64,000 nt of DNA, taken from assembly GCA_032871835.1 (NCBI GenBank), contig CM065297.1, positions 72,744,452 through 72,808,451 of the forward strand. The letters are read 5' to 3'. How positions within the stretch are numbered: position 1 is the stretch's first letter; each line of letters starts with the position of its first letter. The translations under genes and the position numbers were made by a program. Below are positions 23,318-35,000 of the stretch, piece by piece. Source of the stretch: Dipteronia dyeriana (taxonomy: Eukaryota > Streptophyta > Magnoliopsida > Sapindales > Sapindaceae). The notes beneath the pieces are model-generated. The model ran no database searches, was not told the origin of the DNA, and saw nothing but the letters and a program-made list of their open reading frames with translations.

Positions 23318-24524
23318 TCCGCCCCAAAGCTGCTCTGCCCCGAGATGCCCATGTGCCATCATGTGGAGGCACTAAAGCATGGGGGTTTTTTGGTCTTTTG
23401 GGTCATCTCTCCTTAAAACCTCTATTTCCCTCTCATTCTTTTAAAGTTGAGAAAGCTGAGAAATTGAAGAGCAAGGGCAGAATTTTTCTCTCAACATTTT
23501 GATTTTAGTTTTCGTGAAAACATCTTCATTTTTACTCCGAATCACTTGATTCAAAAACCGATTTCAAGTGTCTTGATGAGATCTACAAACCCCAAGCATT
23601 TCTAGAACCAAAAGATGTCTAGCTTTTTCGTAGTGATCAGATCTTCAGTTCGTGATTTTCATCCTTGTTGGTAAAATCATCTTCGTCTTAGTTTTCTTCT
23701 TCGATCTTCTTATTGATTGATCCTGTTTGATTAAGAAGCATGACTAGGATGATTTTGATATAATTTTGTGGTTTGTTGATTTGATTTTCAAGTTTAGCTA
23801 GATTTGTGATAAATTGAATGATTTGTGATAAACTTGATAAACATGAAATTGGTTCTAGAAATCTTTTGTTCTTATGCTTGATTGACTATTTGTAGATTTA
23901 ATTTCATTTTCTAATAACTAGGTCTACATCAATTGATATTCATTTTATTGATTTGTTTCTTAGTTGATAATATTCTTAGTTTGTCTAGATACATTTGTGA
24001 TTGTTCTTTGAAAGAAGAATCTAGCTATCTAGTTGCATGTCCATAGAATTTGTTGATCATCATTTTGTATATTGAGTGTTTGTTTGCGCTTTGCATTCAT
24101 GATCACTTAGATGCCTTGTGAAGAGGTAGGAAGTCTCATATCTTAGAGTGATTCTATGATTTGAGCGATTGGAAGTCTTAGCCAGAGTCGGGAGGGTTCA
24201 AATAGCTAAGCAAGTAGAAGTCTAGACAAGAGGTAGGAGGCCTCGGATTGTTGAACAAGGAATTCTTAGTTAGAGTCGGGAGGACTCAGATAACGAAGCA
24301 AGGAAGTCTTGCCTAGGTTTAGGAGGATCCGGATAGGTGAGCAAGGAATCTTCATAGAGACATGAGATATTGGATAGGAAGTCAGCTTAGTAGATCTCTA
24401 GGTTCAAGGGTAAAGTAAGAGTGATAGCTTGGAGAGCATGTGTTGATTGCTTGCGTGTGTAACTCTTACTTGAAAAAGTGGATTTGCTTTTGTCGGTGGT
24501 TGTGTTGTCAACCCGTGGATGTTT

Positions 24525-24536
24525 TCTCTTCGGAGG
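24525..24536 (+). promoter_or_regulatory. tetraloop hairpin in the 5' LTR of element A
   Basis: TCTC-TTCG-GAGG after GTGGATGTT. The first stem pair is a T-G wobble; the loop is of the UUCG type in RNA. Confidence 0.6.
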
Positions 24537-24687
24537 TTTACCATATAAACACCTTGTGTCATTGTTTACAATTTTCATTTAGCATTATTAAAATTGCATT
24601 GTTTTAAAAAGGATGAAATTTGGAGCATATACCTATTCACCCACCCTCTTGGTATATTTACACTATAAAGATAAAGGGAAATTCAAT

Positions 24688-24699
24688 TGGTATCAGAGT
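24688..24699 (+). promoter_or_regulatory. primer binding site (element A)
   Basis: TGGTATCAGAGT follows the LTR by two bases (TTCA-AT). It differs from the initiator-Met tRNA match TGGTATCAGAGC only in the last base. Confidence 0.92.
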
Positions 24700-24767
24700 C
24701 GGTGTCTAGATGCACTTAGATAGATCTTCTTTGTAGTGTTTGGTATCTTCTTTTATTTGTTTCATCA

Positions 24768-25534
24768 TGATTAAAGAAATGTATTCTTTTGTGGCTTCTC
24801 TTGTTAAAGGTGAGTCTATTGACTTAGATGATCAAAAGATCAAAGATCTTATTCAAGAAAATGAAAAGATCTCTAAGATCAATAAGTCTCTCACTAAGAG
24901 GTTAGAAAATCATGATTGTAGCTGAAAATGTGTTAATGATCTTAATGACAAAATTCTTAATCTTGAGAAAAACTTGATTGATAGCAATGATAGATTAAGT
25001 ATTTTGAAGCATGAAATTGTGCAAAGTGATATTGGTCTCTTTCTTGGGTATGCTAATAATAGTCGTGCATATAGAGTGTTCAATTTGAAAACCAAGACTA
25101 TTATAGGATCTATTAATGTGAAAATAGATGATCTTAGCATGATTGATTTGTGTGATGATAATGGTGTTAATAAACCTAAAGAACATTTGTTGAATGACAC
25201 TAAAGCACCTATTGATGTGACTACTTGTGATGAAAGTGAGTCTAGTCATAATGATGATAATGATAGTGTTGCTAGAGAAGAATGTCAAGAATTAGAAAAT
25301 GGTTTGAATGATAACCAACAAGATGTTGAAAATTCTAATTCTAGACATAGGAATATGCATTATCAACAAGACATCATAGGTGATTTGAATGAAGGGGTTA
25401 GGACTAGAAGGCAACTAGCTAACCAAATTTCATATGCTTGCTACACTTCTCAAATTGAGCCCAAAAATATTAATGAAGCAATTATTGATGAATTTTGGGT
25501 TAATGCCATGCAAGAAGAACTAAATAAATTTTAG
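24768..25534 (+). pseudogene. gag coiled-coil remnant fused to integrase C-terminus (element A)
   Basis: Only the C-terminal part of gag remains: MYSFVASLVKGE and a coiled coil rich in Lys/Glu/Ile (ISKINKSLTKRLENHD). One stop follows at about 24923, then NDLNDKILNLEKNL. At about 25025 the same open frame passes, without a knuckle, protease or integrase core, straight into the integrase C-terminal block GLFLGYANNSRAYRVFN and the acidic linker to RT (GVRTRRQLANQISYACY). The 186-codon open frame from 24974 spans the junction. This is a deletion fusion rather than a designed product. Confidence 0.85.
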
Positions 25535-26335
25535 AGGAATGAAGTGTGGTCATTAGTTCCTAGACCTAAAGATATCAATGTGACTGGTACAAAATGGGTG
25601 TTTAGGAATAAGACCGATGAATGTGGCAAGATAGTGAGAAATAAAGCATGACTAGTGGCTCAAGGATATACTCAAGTTGAGGGTGTAGACTTTGATGAAA
25701 CTTTTACACTCGTTGCACGTCTTGAGTCCATTAGACTTTTGTTGTCCATTGCATGTCTTAAAAAATTCAAATTGTTTCAAATGGATGTCAAAAGTGATTT
25801 TCCTAATGGATATCTTCAAGAAGAAGTGTATGTTGAACAACCTAAGGGTTTTGTAGACCCACACTCTCCTAATAATGTGTTTAAGTTGAAAAGGCTCTTT
25901 ATGGCCTTAAGCAAACCCCTAGAGCTTGGTATGATAGGTTGACTCAATATCTTATTGACAACCAATATATGAGAGGTGGTATTGATAGAACTTTTTTGTC
26001 AAGCATTAAGACAATGACATTTCTGTTGCACAAATATATGTTGATGACATTGTTTTTGGGTCTACATGTAAAACCAACGTTGATGATTTTGTGAATGTTA
26101 TGCCAAGAGAATTTGAAATGAGTATGGTAGCTGAACTCAATTACTTTCTTGGCATGCAATTGAAACAATCTAGCAATGGTATCATGTTGTCTCAATCTAA
26201 ATATGCTAGAAATCTTGTTAAGTAATTTGGCCTTGAAAGTGGAAAAGAATTTGAAACACCTATGAGTACTACTTTAAAACTTAACAAAGATGAAAAAGGA
26301 AAAAAATGTTTATCAAAGTCTCTTTAGGAGCATGA
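25480..26335 (+). pseudogene. copia reverse transcriptase (element A)
   Basis: RT begins at EFWVNAMQEELNKF and goes through KWVFRNKTDE, GVDFDETF and MDVKSDFPNGYLQEEVYVEQP. It then shifts frame at about 25890 and continues with AWYDRLTQYLID. The active site IYVDDIVFGST is present (YVDD codons at 26037-26048), followed by YFLGMQLKQSSNG and SKYARNLVK. There are stops at about 25532, 25648, 26009 and 26223 and one frameshift. The catalytic motif survives although the reading frame does not. Confidence 0.9.
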
Positions 26336-26982
26336 TAGGTAGCCTTCTCTATCTAACGGCTAGTAGGTTTGATATTTGTTTTAGTGTTGGTTTGTGTGCT
26401 AGGTTTCAAGCTAATCCAAAAGAATCTCACTTGAAAGCCGTTAAAAGAATCATTAGATATATAAAAGGTACACATAATCTTTGTTTATTCTATTCCTTTG
26501 ATACTAATGTTATTCTTGTTAGCTGTTGTGATACGGATTAGGCAGGAAACATTGATGATCGTAAAAGCATATCAGGTTGTTGCTTTTACTTGGGGAATAA
26601 TTTAGTTGCTTGGCAAAGCAAGAAGTAAAATTCTGTCTCTCTTTCTTCATCCGAAGCCGAGTATATTGCGATCGGAAGTGCTTGCACACAACTTCTATGG
26701 ATTAAGAAAATTCTCAAGGACTATGAGATTGATCAAGGTAAAATGACTCTCTATTGTGATAATATGATTGCTATTAACATCTCTAAAAATCCGGTTCAAC
26801 ACTCATGCACAGCGCATATAGACATTAGGCATCATTTCATTAGAGAACCTGTTGAACATTCAATAGTAACTCTTGAGCATATGCCTATAAAAAATCAACT
26901 TGCGGACTTGTTCACAAAGCCCTTGGACAAAGAGAGATTTGTATCTCATAGAAGATCCATTGGCATGATTTGTGTTGATTAA
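26290..26982 (+). pseudogene. copia RNase H (element A)
   Basis: The domain reads SMIGSLLYLTASRFDICFSV, ESHLKAVKRIIRYIKG and a DTD*AGN block (normally DADWAGN, with the Trp codon now TAG). It continues with DRKSISGCCFYLGNNLVAW, SSSEAEYIAIGSACTQLLW, TLYCDNMIAINISKNP, HIDIRHHFIREPVE and NQLADLFTKPLDKERF. It ends MICVD with a stop at 26980-26982. One further stop lies at about 26627. All later blocks are in one frame. Confidence 0.9.
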
Positions 26983-28446
26983 TGCTTGTGTGTGGTTGTG
27001 AGTGGTTTGATAAGCAAAACTATATTATATCTATTTCTTGGAGAGCTACTCATGTGAGAAGTAATGATCTTGATAAAATAGCTTTTATTACTTCTAGATC
27101 ATGCGCTTAAGTCTTTTTAAATCTTGTTTTTAAAAGTGCACAAATGCTTCTCTTATATGTCTAAGTTTGAGTAATTGAGTTTGAAAGCATGAGATTATGG
27201 ATGCATCTTGAAGTTCATTGTTTAGTACATGATAGATAACCTATGGTTAGTATCCATTTTGCTTCGGCATCTATATAAAACTCAATGAGCACCTTCATGG
27301 ATAGAACTACACACCTTGGTTATGAAGCCACCCAATGTAGGAAAGGGCTACACCATTGTGATGAGTGAAAGCCATCATGAAGAGTATATGTTTATTTTAG
27401 AAAAATCAAAGAAGTGTTGAAAAAAATGATTAAAAAAAACTTTGATACAAGCCTAAAAAGAAATGGTGGAAGGCTTAAAATGGAGTATAGTTGAAAAATC
27501 TTATGAATGTTCGGGTTGAAAAACAGAAATCGGATGACGAGCCACATGCACACACAACGCTCATATGTTGAAATCTATTCTCTTTAAAGCAAAAAACCGG
27601 ATGATAATCGGTTTGACCTTGATTGAAAAAGCTTTAAATAGATAGGTGTTGAAGTGGTTAGCATGTTGATATCACAATCACTCTATTCATATATGCTAGA
27701 AACATTTTCACACACACACACATTTTTGCTTAATGTGCTTGATTCATTAGCAATGAGAGATTATTTTTGAAAGAGTAATGAAAATCTATGATTCTCGTTT
27801 ATTTTTAAAAAATTGTTTACTTTCTTTTATTGCTTGAAATATGTGATTGTATGATTCTCTTGTGAACAAGTTTACTTTCTTATTAATATGTGGAGCATAT
27901 GTTAAAGGGGATCTTAGTTTGTTTAACTTAGTTCTCTATACAACTTGTTTGTTCATTATCTCATGATTTTATTATGCATTCCTTATAACCTTGTAGGTAT
28001 TTTCAATTGGCATTTACCTCTCTCTCTAGGTTGTGTAATATGTTTTTGTCTATCACTTGCCAAAAAGGGGGAGAAAGTGTTTTTCTCACCATGTTACTTA
28101 CTTTTAATAAAAAAGGGAGACAATTCATTAAGGGGGAGAAATCTTAGCTTAAGGGGAAGAAAGAATTCTTGTTTGCATGAGATAAGAAGTGATAAGGGAA
28201 TGGAAATTTTTTGTTTGTTTTGTTTTGTATATTGTTTGTATATCTCACCTATCTTCTTTGTAGAAGATTGTTTTTGGTTGTTCTTGTCTCATAGGTGCTT
28301 TGAATGTGTGAAGATATTCTTGAAGACTCAAGAAGACATTTTAGTCTAGGGATATCTCTTTGTAATGTGAGGATGTGAGAATGCAATCAACTTTGATTAT
28401 GAGTGATCATTGTATGGTGAGGTAGAGTTTTTGCCATGGAATAGGC
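26983..28446 (+). other. 3' non-coding region of element A with repeated polypurine tracts
   Basis: No coding similarity. Purine tracts with GGGGAG or GGGAGA cores occur at 28061-28077, 28108-28120, 28129-28141 and 28151-28161 before the final tract. Repeated tracts of this kind are a known Sirevirus feature. The part at about 27240-27360 (CACCCAATGTAGGAAAGG) matches, inverted, 48930-49050 in element C. Confidence 0.8.
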
Positions 28447-28457
28447 AAAGGGGGAGA
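28447..28457 (+). promoter_or_regulatory. polypurine tract (element A)
   Basis: AAAGGGGGAGA immediately before the LTR start TGTTAGG at 28459; primes plus-strand DNA synthesis. Confidence 0.92.
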
Positions 28458-29223
28458 TTGTTAGGTTTTAGCTTTGTGTTGGCTTAATTCCATAACAAAA
28501 CTTCATTTCTTTGTAATGCTTAGTTGCTTAAGTGGTTCGTGATGATAAGAGCTTCAAGGAAGACAAGCAGCTACTCATGATGCAAAGTTCGTCTTCAAGA
28601 GGATTGGTACTATTCTTGGATGCTAAGGAATCGAGATTCTTCTTCCTCTTGCAAGGCGTAATCGCGCACACACAGAATTCATACATTTGTGTCCCTGCAT
28701 AGTTGTACACCATTAAATGTTCACACACACACACACACATATCATAAATTTGTGTCCCTGCATCATAGCATATCATTTGGTATATCACATTCACACACTT
28801 GAAGTTGAATGGTCATGCATTTGTATGAAAGTAACATGTTTTGGAAAATGCATGGTTAGAAACTATCTCTACGTAGTTTGCATTCTTGTATGAAATGCAT
28901 TTGTTTGTTTATATGTTTGTATAACATGGATCTTGAAATTGATTTTGGTCCTATGTTTTTCATGATTGAGTTTCGTTCATTTCGGCTACTCATGCTATTC
29001 ATTTCGAGTTCTAAGTTAAAAGATACTGCACTTTTAACTCATGTTGCATACATTGTCCTCGTCTTCATATATCGTGTAAAATTCTTATTTTCTAGGTTTA
29101 TTATCTTATATTTCCATGTTTGTGAGGTAGTACCGGTTTGTAATCTTTAAATGGATTCAAATTCGGAGTTCGGGGACAAAAGAATGGTCAAAGAACACGA
29201 CAGGAGCGCAACGGAAGATGGGC

Positions 29224-29277
29224 GATGGCATGAGCCATCACTTGAGCACCTTCTCGAGATGGCATGTAGCCATCTCG
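29224..29277 (+). promoter_or_regulatory. two palindromes in the 3' LTR of element A
   Basis: First: GATGGC (29224-29229) and GCCATC (29234-29239). Second: CGAGATGGC (29255-29263), loop ATGTA, GCCATCTCG (29269-29277), a perfect 9-bp stem. In the 5' LTR the second has the core CACGTG; here one base change gives CATGTA. Confidence 0.65.
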
Positions 29278-30480
29278 GCCCCAAAGCTGCTCTGCCCTGA
29301 GATGCCCATGTACCATCTCAGGGAGGCACTAAAGTATGGGGGCTTTTTGGTCTTTTGGGTCTTCTCTCTTTAAAACCTCTCTTTCCCTCTTTTTTTTTTA
29401 AGTTGAGAAAGTTGAGAAATTGAAGTGCATGTGCAGAATTTTTCTCTCAACATTTTGATTTTTGTTTTTGTGATAACTTCTTCATTTCTACTCCGAATCA
29501 CTTGATTCAAAAACCGATTTCGAGTGTCTTGAAGATATCTACAAAGCCCAGGAATTTACAGAACCAAATTATTTCTATATGTTTCGTATTGATCAGATCT
29601 TCAGTTCGTGATTTTCAACCTTGTTGGTAAAATCATCTTCTTCTTTGTTTTCTTCTTAGATCTTCTTATTGATTGATGCTATATGATTAAGAAGCATGAA
29701 TAGGATGATTTTGATATCATTTTTTGTTTTGTTGATTTGATTTTCAAGTTTAACTAGAATTGTGATAAATTGAATGATTTGTGCTAAACCTGATAAATAT
29801 GAAATTGGTTCTAGAAATCTTTTGTTATTATGCTTGATTGACTATTTCTAGATTTAATTTCATTTTCTGAGAACTAGGTCTACATAAATTGATATTCATT
29901 TAATTGATTTGGTTCTTAGGTGATAACATGCTTAGGTTGTCTAGATACATTTGTGATTGTTCTTTGAAAGCATAATCTAGCTATCTAGTTGCATGTCCAT
30001 AGAATTTGTTGATCATCATTTTCTATGTTGAGTGCTTGTTTGCGTTTTTCATTCATGATCACTTAGATGTCTTGTGAAGAGGTAGGAAGTCTCATATCTT
30101 AGAGTGATTCTTTGATTTGATTAATTGGAAGTCTTAGGTAGAGTCGGGAGTGCTCGAATAGCTAAGCAAGTGGAAGTCTTGACAAGAGTTAGGAGGCCTC
30201 AGATTGTTGAGCAAGGAAGTCGTAGTTAGAGTTTGGAGGACACGGATAGCTAAGAAAGAAATACTTGCCTAGGGTTAGAAGGATCCGGATATGTGAGCAT
30301 AAAATCTTACTAGAGACATGAGATCTTGGATAGGAAGTCAGCTTAGTAGATCACTAGGTTCAAGGGTAGAGTAAGAGTGATAGCTTGGAGAGCATGTGTT
30401 GATTGCTTGAGTGTGTAACTCTTATTTGAAATAGTGGATTTGCTTTTGTCAGTGGTTGTGGTATCAACCCATAGATGTTT

Positions 30481-30492
30481 CCTCTTCGGAGG
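30481..30492 (+). promoter_or_regulatory. tetraloop hairpin in the 3' LTR of element A
   Basis: CCTC-TTCG-GAGG, a four-base stem closing a TTCG loop with the C-G closing pair that makes UUCG loops exceptionally stable in RNA. Confidence 0.62.
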
Positions 30493-30885
30493 TTTACGTA
30501 AGCATCTTGTGTCATTGTTTGCAATTTTCATTTAACATTATTAAAATTGCATTGTTTTAAAAGAAGATGAAAATTGCAGCATATACCTATTCACCCCCCC
30601 TCCCCCCTCTTAGGTATATTTACACTATAAAGATAAAAGGGAATTCACAAGCAAGGAATCTTCCTAGATACAGGAAGTCTTGGATAGGAATTTGCTTCCT
30701 AGAGGTGTATTAGGCACACCTTGGATAGGGAGAAGATAAGGTGGTTCATTAGGCCTGTGGGTAGGATAGAAGTTATATCTTAAAGGGTGTTTCATGGGAT
30801 TTGGTCACTACTTTGAGTGTGTATCTTTTATTCATCATAGTGGATTCATTTTACCGGTGCTTATGGATTCTACCCGTGGATGTTT

Positions 30886-30897
30886 CCTCTTCGGAGG
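30886..30897 (+). promoter_or_regulatory. tetraloop hairpin in the solo LTR
   Basis: CCTC-TTCG-GAGG after CCCGTGGATGTTT, the same place in an independent LTR. Confidence 0.62.
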
Positions 30898-31352
30898 TAT
30901 TACAAAGTAAAAAAATATTGTGTCTAGTGACTCTATCTCTATCACTTTATATTTGTATAAGTGTTTGTAAAAATATTTTTTGTACTATTTCTCCTAAATT
31001 TCTTTGAATAAAAAGATTTGTATAATTGTGATATGAATACAGCTAATTTGATCTATGTTGTATAATATCGCTATTATTGTAAAATTAAATCTTGTATATA
31101 AGTAGTTATTGTTTTAAGTGTTTAAGTATTGTTAGATCGCTTGCAAGCTATTAACTTTTGACAAATGAAGTTTATTTGAGATTGTTTGTCAATAAGTCTA
31201 TATGTGCTCTATTTGACTAATATTTTGTGATAAAGACTATCTAAAGGGACAAACATTGGTTTGCTTTTAAGGTATTGGAAAGTGGTGGAAAAACCTATTC
31301 ACCCCCCTCTAGGTTGGCTTTAGGCCATTTAATCGTGGTTGTATAATTTTCA

Positions 31353-32035
31353 AAATGTAAGAAGTTTAGTCACTATGCCACCGCTTGTCCAAATGAGAAA
31401 TCTAAGGAGGATAAGAAATGAAAAGCAATGGCGGCTAGATGGAGCGATGTTAGCTCTAGTTAAGAAGAGAGCTTTAGTGATGAGTCCTCAAGTGAAGAAG
31501 AACATGTTAGCAACTTTGTTACTCTTACAGCTTCTTTAACAAAGCTAGAGATTGAGTGTATAGTTTTCGTGGATAAGGAGATTGATCAAAGTCATCAAAA
31601 AAATACATGTTTGAATACAACCAATATCAATCTTATGACTAAGATAGGGAGTCTTAAGGAACAAAGAGATAAAGCATTGAGAGAGGCCAAGGAGAAAGAT
31701 GTTTTGATCAAAACTCAAGTGATTGAGTTTGTTGAGTCTTCACATAGACTCATTTGTAAAAAGAATGACACCATGAAAATGCTAATAAAGGTAGAAAGAC
31801 TTGTCTTTGAAAACAAGGAGATTATTTCTATCATGAAGGTTAGAGAGCAATAATATATTAAGGTGATCAACACTGCTAGGCAAGCTATCACAAACTTAGT
31901 CAATGGTATCGTCAATATGAAGAATATCATGGATCTTACTGAACCTCATGGAGAATCTAGCATCTTGGAAGGCGAGGAGAATAAAAATTGTTTTTCTTTT
32001 TTGTGAGGATTATTTTGTGACTGTTGATTTTGTCA
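31353..32035 (+). pseudogene. Sirevirus gag, 3' part (element D)
   Basis: The sequence resumes inside the zinc knuckle right after the LTR, giving the His and last Cys of the CX2CX4HX4C spacing (SHYATAC) followed by PNEKSKEDKK. Next is a Ser/Glu-rich stretch, then a coiled coil (31569-31853: MDKEIDQSHQKN, LMTKIGSLKEQRDKALREAKE, ERLVFENKEIISIMKVREQ). It ends near 32005 (FLTG-like end lost) and runs directly into the pre-LTR tract. Thus D has no protease, integrase, RT or RNase H. Stops and a frameshift are present. Confidence 0.82.
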
Positions 32036-32043
32036 TGAAATAG

Positions 32044-32056
32044 CCAAAGGAGGAGA
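32044..32056 (+). promoter_or_regulatory. polypurine tract (element D)
   Basis: CCAAAGGAGGAGA just before TGTAAGGACTAC; slightly degraded form of the AAAGGGGGAGA tract. Confidence 0.8.
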
Positions 32057-32057
32057 T

Positions 32058-35000
32058 TGTAAGGACTACTTTTTTATGATTGGCTTATTTCATGACAAAC
32101 TACACTGGGATAATTTTGTAATAGGTAGCTTAGGTTCTTATTGGCAAGCTTCCAAGCATCTTTGTGACTTCAAGATCAAGAGAAAAAAGTTATATCATTT
32201 GAATCGACTCTTGAAGAGCCTAGCTACATACACACTTATATGCATTTCCATTTTTTGCATTTGTGTTTCCTTGATTGTGTGCATTTTTTTTCTCAACTCA
32301 CTTGCAATTCATTGTTAGCTCTAAGTGTGGTTTTTTGAAGCGTAATTCATTTTCGGTTGTGTGAATAGAAACATCTGTGCTTACATGATGGTGTGCTTGT
32401 CGTAACACAATATGTGACCACTGGAGAGGTCCGTATTTACTCTCTTGGATTCGTCTTGGGTCACATGGTCTTATACCATGAGTTTGGCCAATCTTGTTGT
32501 TTCTAAATCTTACATTTGGTCTCTCCAATGACTCTATCTTATTTTAAAATCATCGAAACTTCATTTTTGGAAAACAAAATAGAAAGTAGACATCCATACC
32601 TTTCCAATATATAATAGGTATCGATGTCATTTGGTAATGATTTGATCTACTTGAATATCAAGCTGATATGCTGTTCCTAGCCAGCGAAATGTCCCGCAAA
32701 AACATTGTTAGTATTTTTCACGAGATCAGTTTCACTTTTCTTATCTTGCGACATGTCCCGTGACATTTCCATGAAAACTTTATTGGGTTTTTTTTTTTGC
32801 GAGACAATTTACATTGTTCCTGTCCCATGACATGTCCCACAAAACTTTATCGGTGTTTTCACGAGACAAGTTTTGTTGTTCTTTATGCCATGTTTTTGTA
32901 TTTTTTCCAAAATGTATTAGTTTCACTTAGGGCTTCTATATAAACCCTATTTTCTCATTAACTTCGTTTTAGAGCTTCAAAAATCCAAATCATAAAGCGA
33001 GAAAATTTCTTTTATTGAGAGAAGCTCCATGTCTCTATATTTGCCCAATCAATCTCAAAGTCAATGTGCATCTAGCATTTCCATTCAGCATAAAATCATG
33101 GGTTTTCTTTGTTTAAATGACTAGATAAGTTAAACATGTCTTAGATTTCATTCTTGCCTAGTCTTAATATTTACTGTAGGGAAAAAACGGTTTAAAAACA
33201 CAGCAGAAGCGTGTGAAAAACAAAATTAGGAGATTAGGGTTTGCGTATAAATAAATTTTTTACATTTTATGCAACTAGAACCTTTACCCAAGATTAATTG
33301 ATGTATATAAAAGTATCGTACCTTTTTCGCGTGACGATTGAACAAGCGCCGAATTAATTCTACAAGATCTTCCAATCCAATCACGAACATGAATCACCTA
33401 GGAGTGTGGGCTCCCATTCTTTAAATTGTATTCCTGAGGATGGAGACAAAGCAAATATATTTTCTTTGTTTGTTACAATTATCCTCCAAGAGAAAAATCC
33501 AAGAACGTTCGGTCACTTGTGAATTATCAATCAATTTGATTGTAACTCGCGTGAACCTTGATTCGATGTTGTACACAAAACCCTTTTGATGTAAAGGATA
33601 TTAGTATACTACCGAATACAAAAACGTTCCCCTTTTTTCTCTACTTGGCCGAATTCACACACTATTGATTAGAGATGATCGAATTTTGTCTAGAGTAAAA
33701 ACAGATTTTTCTACCTCAAAATTCATATGATGGCCGAAACTTTTTCTTTCTCAAATAAAGATTGGCCGAAATTCCTCTCTAATACCTTAGTCATGACCGA
33801 AATTATTCACACATATATATATATATATATAGGTTCATAAATCCTTTCCTAAGAAGGATTCACTTGGTTGACAAGAATCCTTTCCTTAGGTGGATTTATT
33901 TTGTAGTTAGAATCCTTATCTAAAAAGAAAACTAACTACTCCTATAACTATATTGTGTTGGAAATTTTGGTCTTTTATATAGGTTAGGAGAGTTCAATCT
34001 TTCCTAAGAAGGATTACTTGATAAACAAGAATCCTAACCTTAGGTAGATTAACTTGGTGGTTATGAATCCTTTTCAAATAAGAATTCTACCACTAAGTAG
34101 TTTTACTTGGTAACGAAGAATCCTTTTCCAAAAAGAATTCTTTCCTACACCAAGACTCCTAATCCTACTCAATAGTGTGTTTGTAACCTTATTAAAGACT
34201 TCCTAATTTAATTAGATAAATAACTCATTTTATTTATCTACTTATCAAATATAGTCTTTAACATTAACTATACTACCAACAATAGTATAATTTTAGGAGA
34301 CCATCTCCTTATAGGAAAAGATTTTGACTTTTAATTAAATAATTAATTAATCAAACAATTAATTAATTGCCATTTAATTAAATAATAAAATAAAATAATA
34401 TATTAAAGCTATTATCCATAGCCATTGCCGCCCATACATAGTATTAAGGCCATATATTATTTTTCTCATTTCATTAAATCCATTTGACCTTAATAAAAAA
34501 AGTCCACATGTGAACTAGACCTATTCTTACAAAAAGAAACAAGTTCACATGCCTTATTACAATTCTAGATGGACCACTATTAGTCCAGTAGAATATATCA
34601 AGTGATCAATGCAAGTTCGTGTGGATAGGGGATCTTGGCGGGCTATCTAAATTTAAAATCCAATAGACACAACCTAATCAAAATCAACAAATGATTCACT
34701 TAGGTCCGATCTATTTAATTTTAGTTCAGTTCATTCCACTAAAGAACTAAAATTGAACTCTTAAATAAAGATAGAATAAGTTGATGTTACTCATTCGTAC
34801 CCTAGACAACCTTATTGGAGAAAGTGTATACTCGTGAAAAATACCAGTAATCGCCAAGAGCTCATAGACCGCCTATAGCTCTCCAAGTTACCATATTTAC
34901 TCATATGACCACATTTTGAACTTGGATATTTTGACTTGTCCAGAAGCCATGTTTCAATAGACACTATTGAAAACTTAATGTCAAGATTTAATATCCAATA

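Larger units (their letters stand above)
22506..24685 (+). repeat. 5' LTR of element A (2180 bp)
   Basis: Starts TGTTAGGTTTTAGATTTG and ends AAAGGGAAATTCA. Inside are CA-repeat stretches (22710-22800), a GC-rich block with a GATGGC/GCCATC palindrome around CACGTG (23301-23317), ~50-bp tandem repeats (24140-24350), a tetraloop hairpin (24525), and the end region CACCCACCCTCTTGG. It pairs with the copy at 28459. Confidence 0.95.
22506..30647 (+). mobile_element. Sirevirus element A, complete with both LTRs and TSDs
   Basis: An 8142-bp element bounded by CAAGC on both sides (22501-22505 and 30648-30652), inserted in an older Sirevirus LTR. Order: 5' LTR, primer site, a short gag remnant fused to the integrase C-terminus, RT, RNase H, a long 3' non-coding region with several AGGGGGAG tracts, polypurine tract, 3' LTR. 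By eye the first ~175 bases of the two LTRs differ at about a dozen places, mostly transitions, so it is not recent. Capsid, zinc knuckle, protease and the integrase core are absent; it could only have moved with help. Confidence 0.95.
28459..30647 (+). repeat. 3' LTR of element A (2189 bp)
   Basis: Starts TGTTAGGTTTTAGCTTTG and ends AAAGGGAATTCA, then the TSD CAAGC. It follows the 5' LTR throughout, including the palindromes at 29224-29277, ~50-bp repeats at 30120-30310, the tetraloop hairpin at 30481, and a C-rich end (CACCCCCCCTCCCCCCTCT) that is longer than in the 5' copy. Confidence 0.95.
18944..31352 (+). repeat. Sirevirus solo LTR inserted in gag, itself holding two insertions
   Basis: Starts TGTTAGGTTCTTATG and ends TGTATAATTTTCA, with AAATG on both sides (18939-18943 and 31353-31357). 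The LTR is in three pieces: 18944-20758, 22365-22505 and 30653-31352. Removing the nested elements and one TSD copy each leaves about 2.66 kb, near the 2.8 kb of the relative at 15171. No primer site or polypurine tract adjoins it, so it is a solo LTR. It carries a CACGTG palindrome (19668), ~50-bp repeats (22365-22500) and the tetraloop hairpin (30886). Confidence 0.9.

Noticed and set aside
27945..28349. A 134-codon open frame after RNase H as a possible env-like gene of a Sirevirus.
   Set aside because: It is Cys/Phe/Leu-rich, spans several polypurine tracts, has no coiled coil or clear membrane topology, and the matching region of element C is not open.
30481..30492. Hairpin followed by T-rich sequence as a bacterial-type terminator.
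   Set aside because: All context is plant nuclear retroelement; the stem is only 4 bp and no bacterial gene is near.
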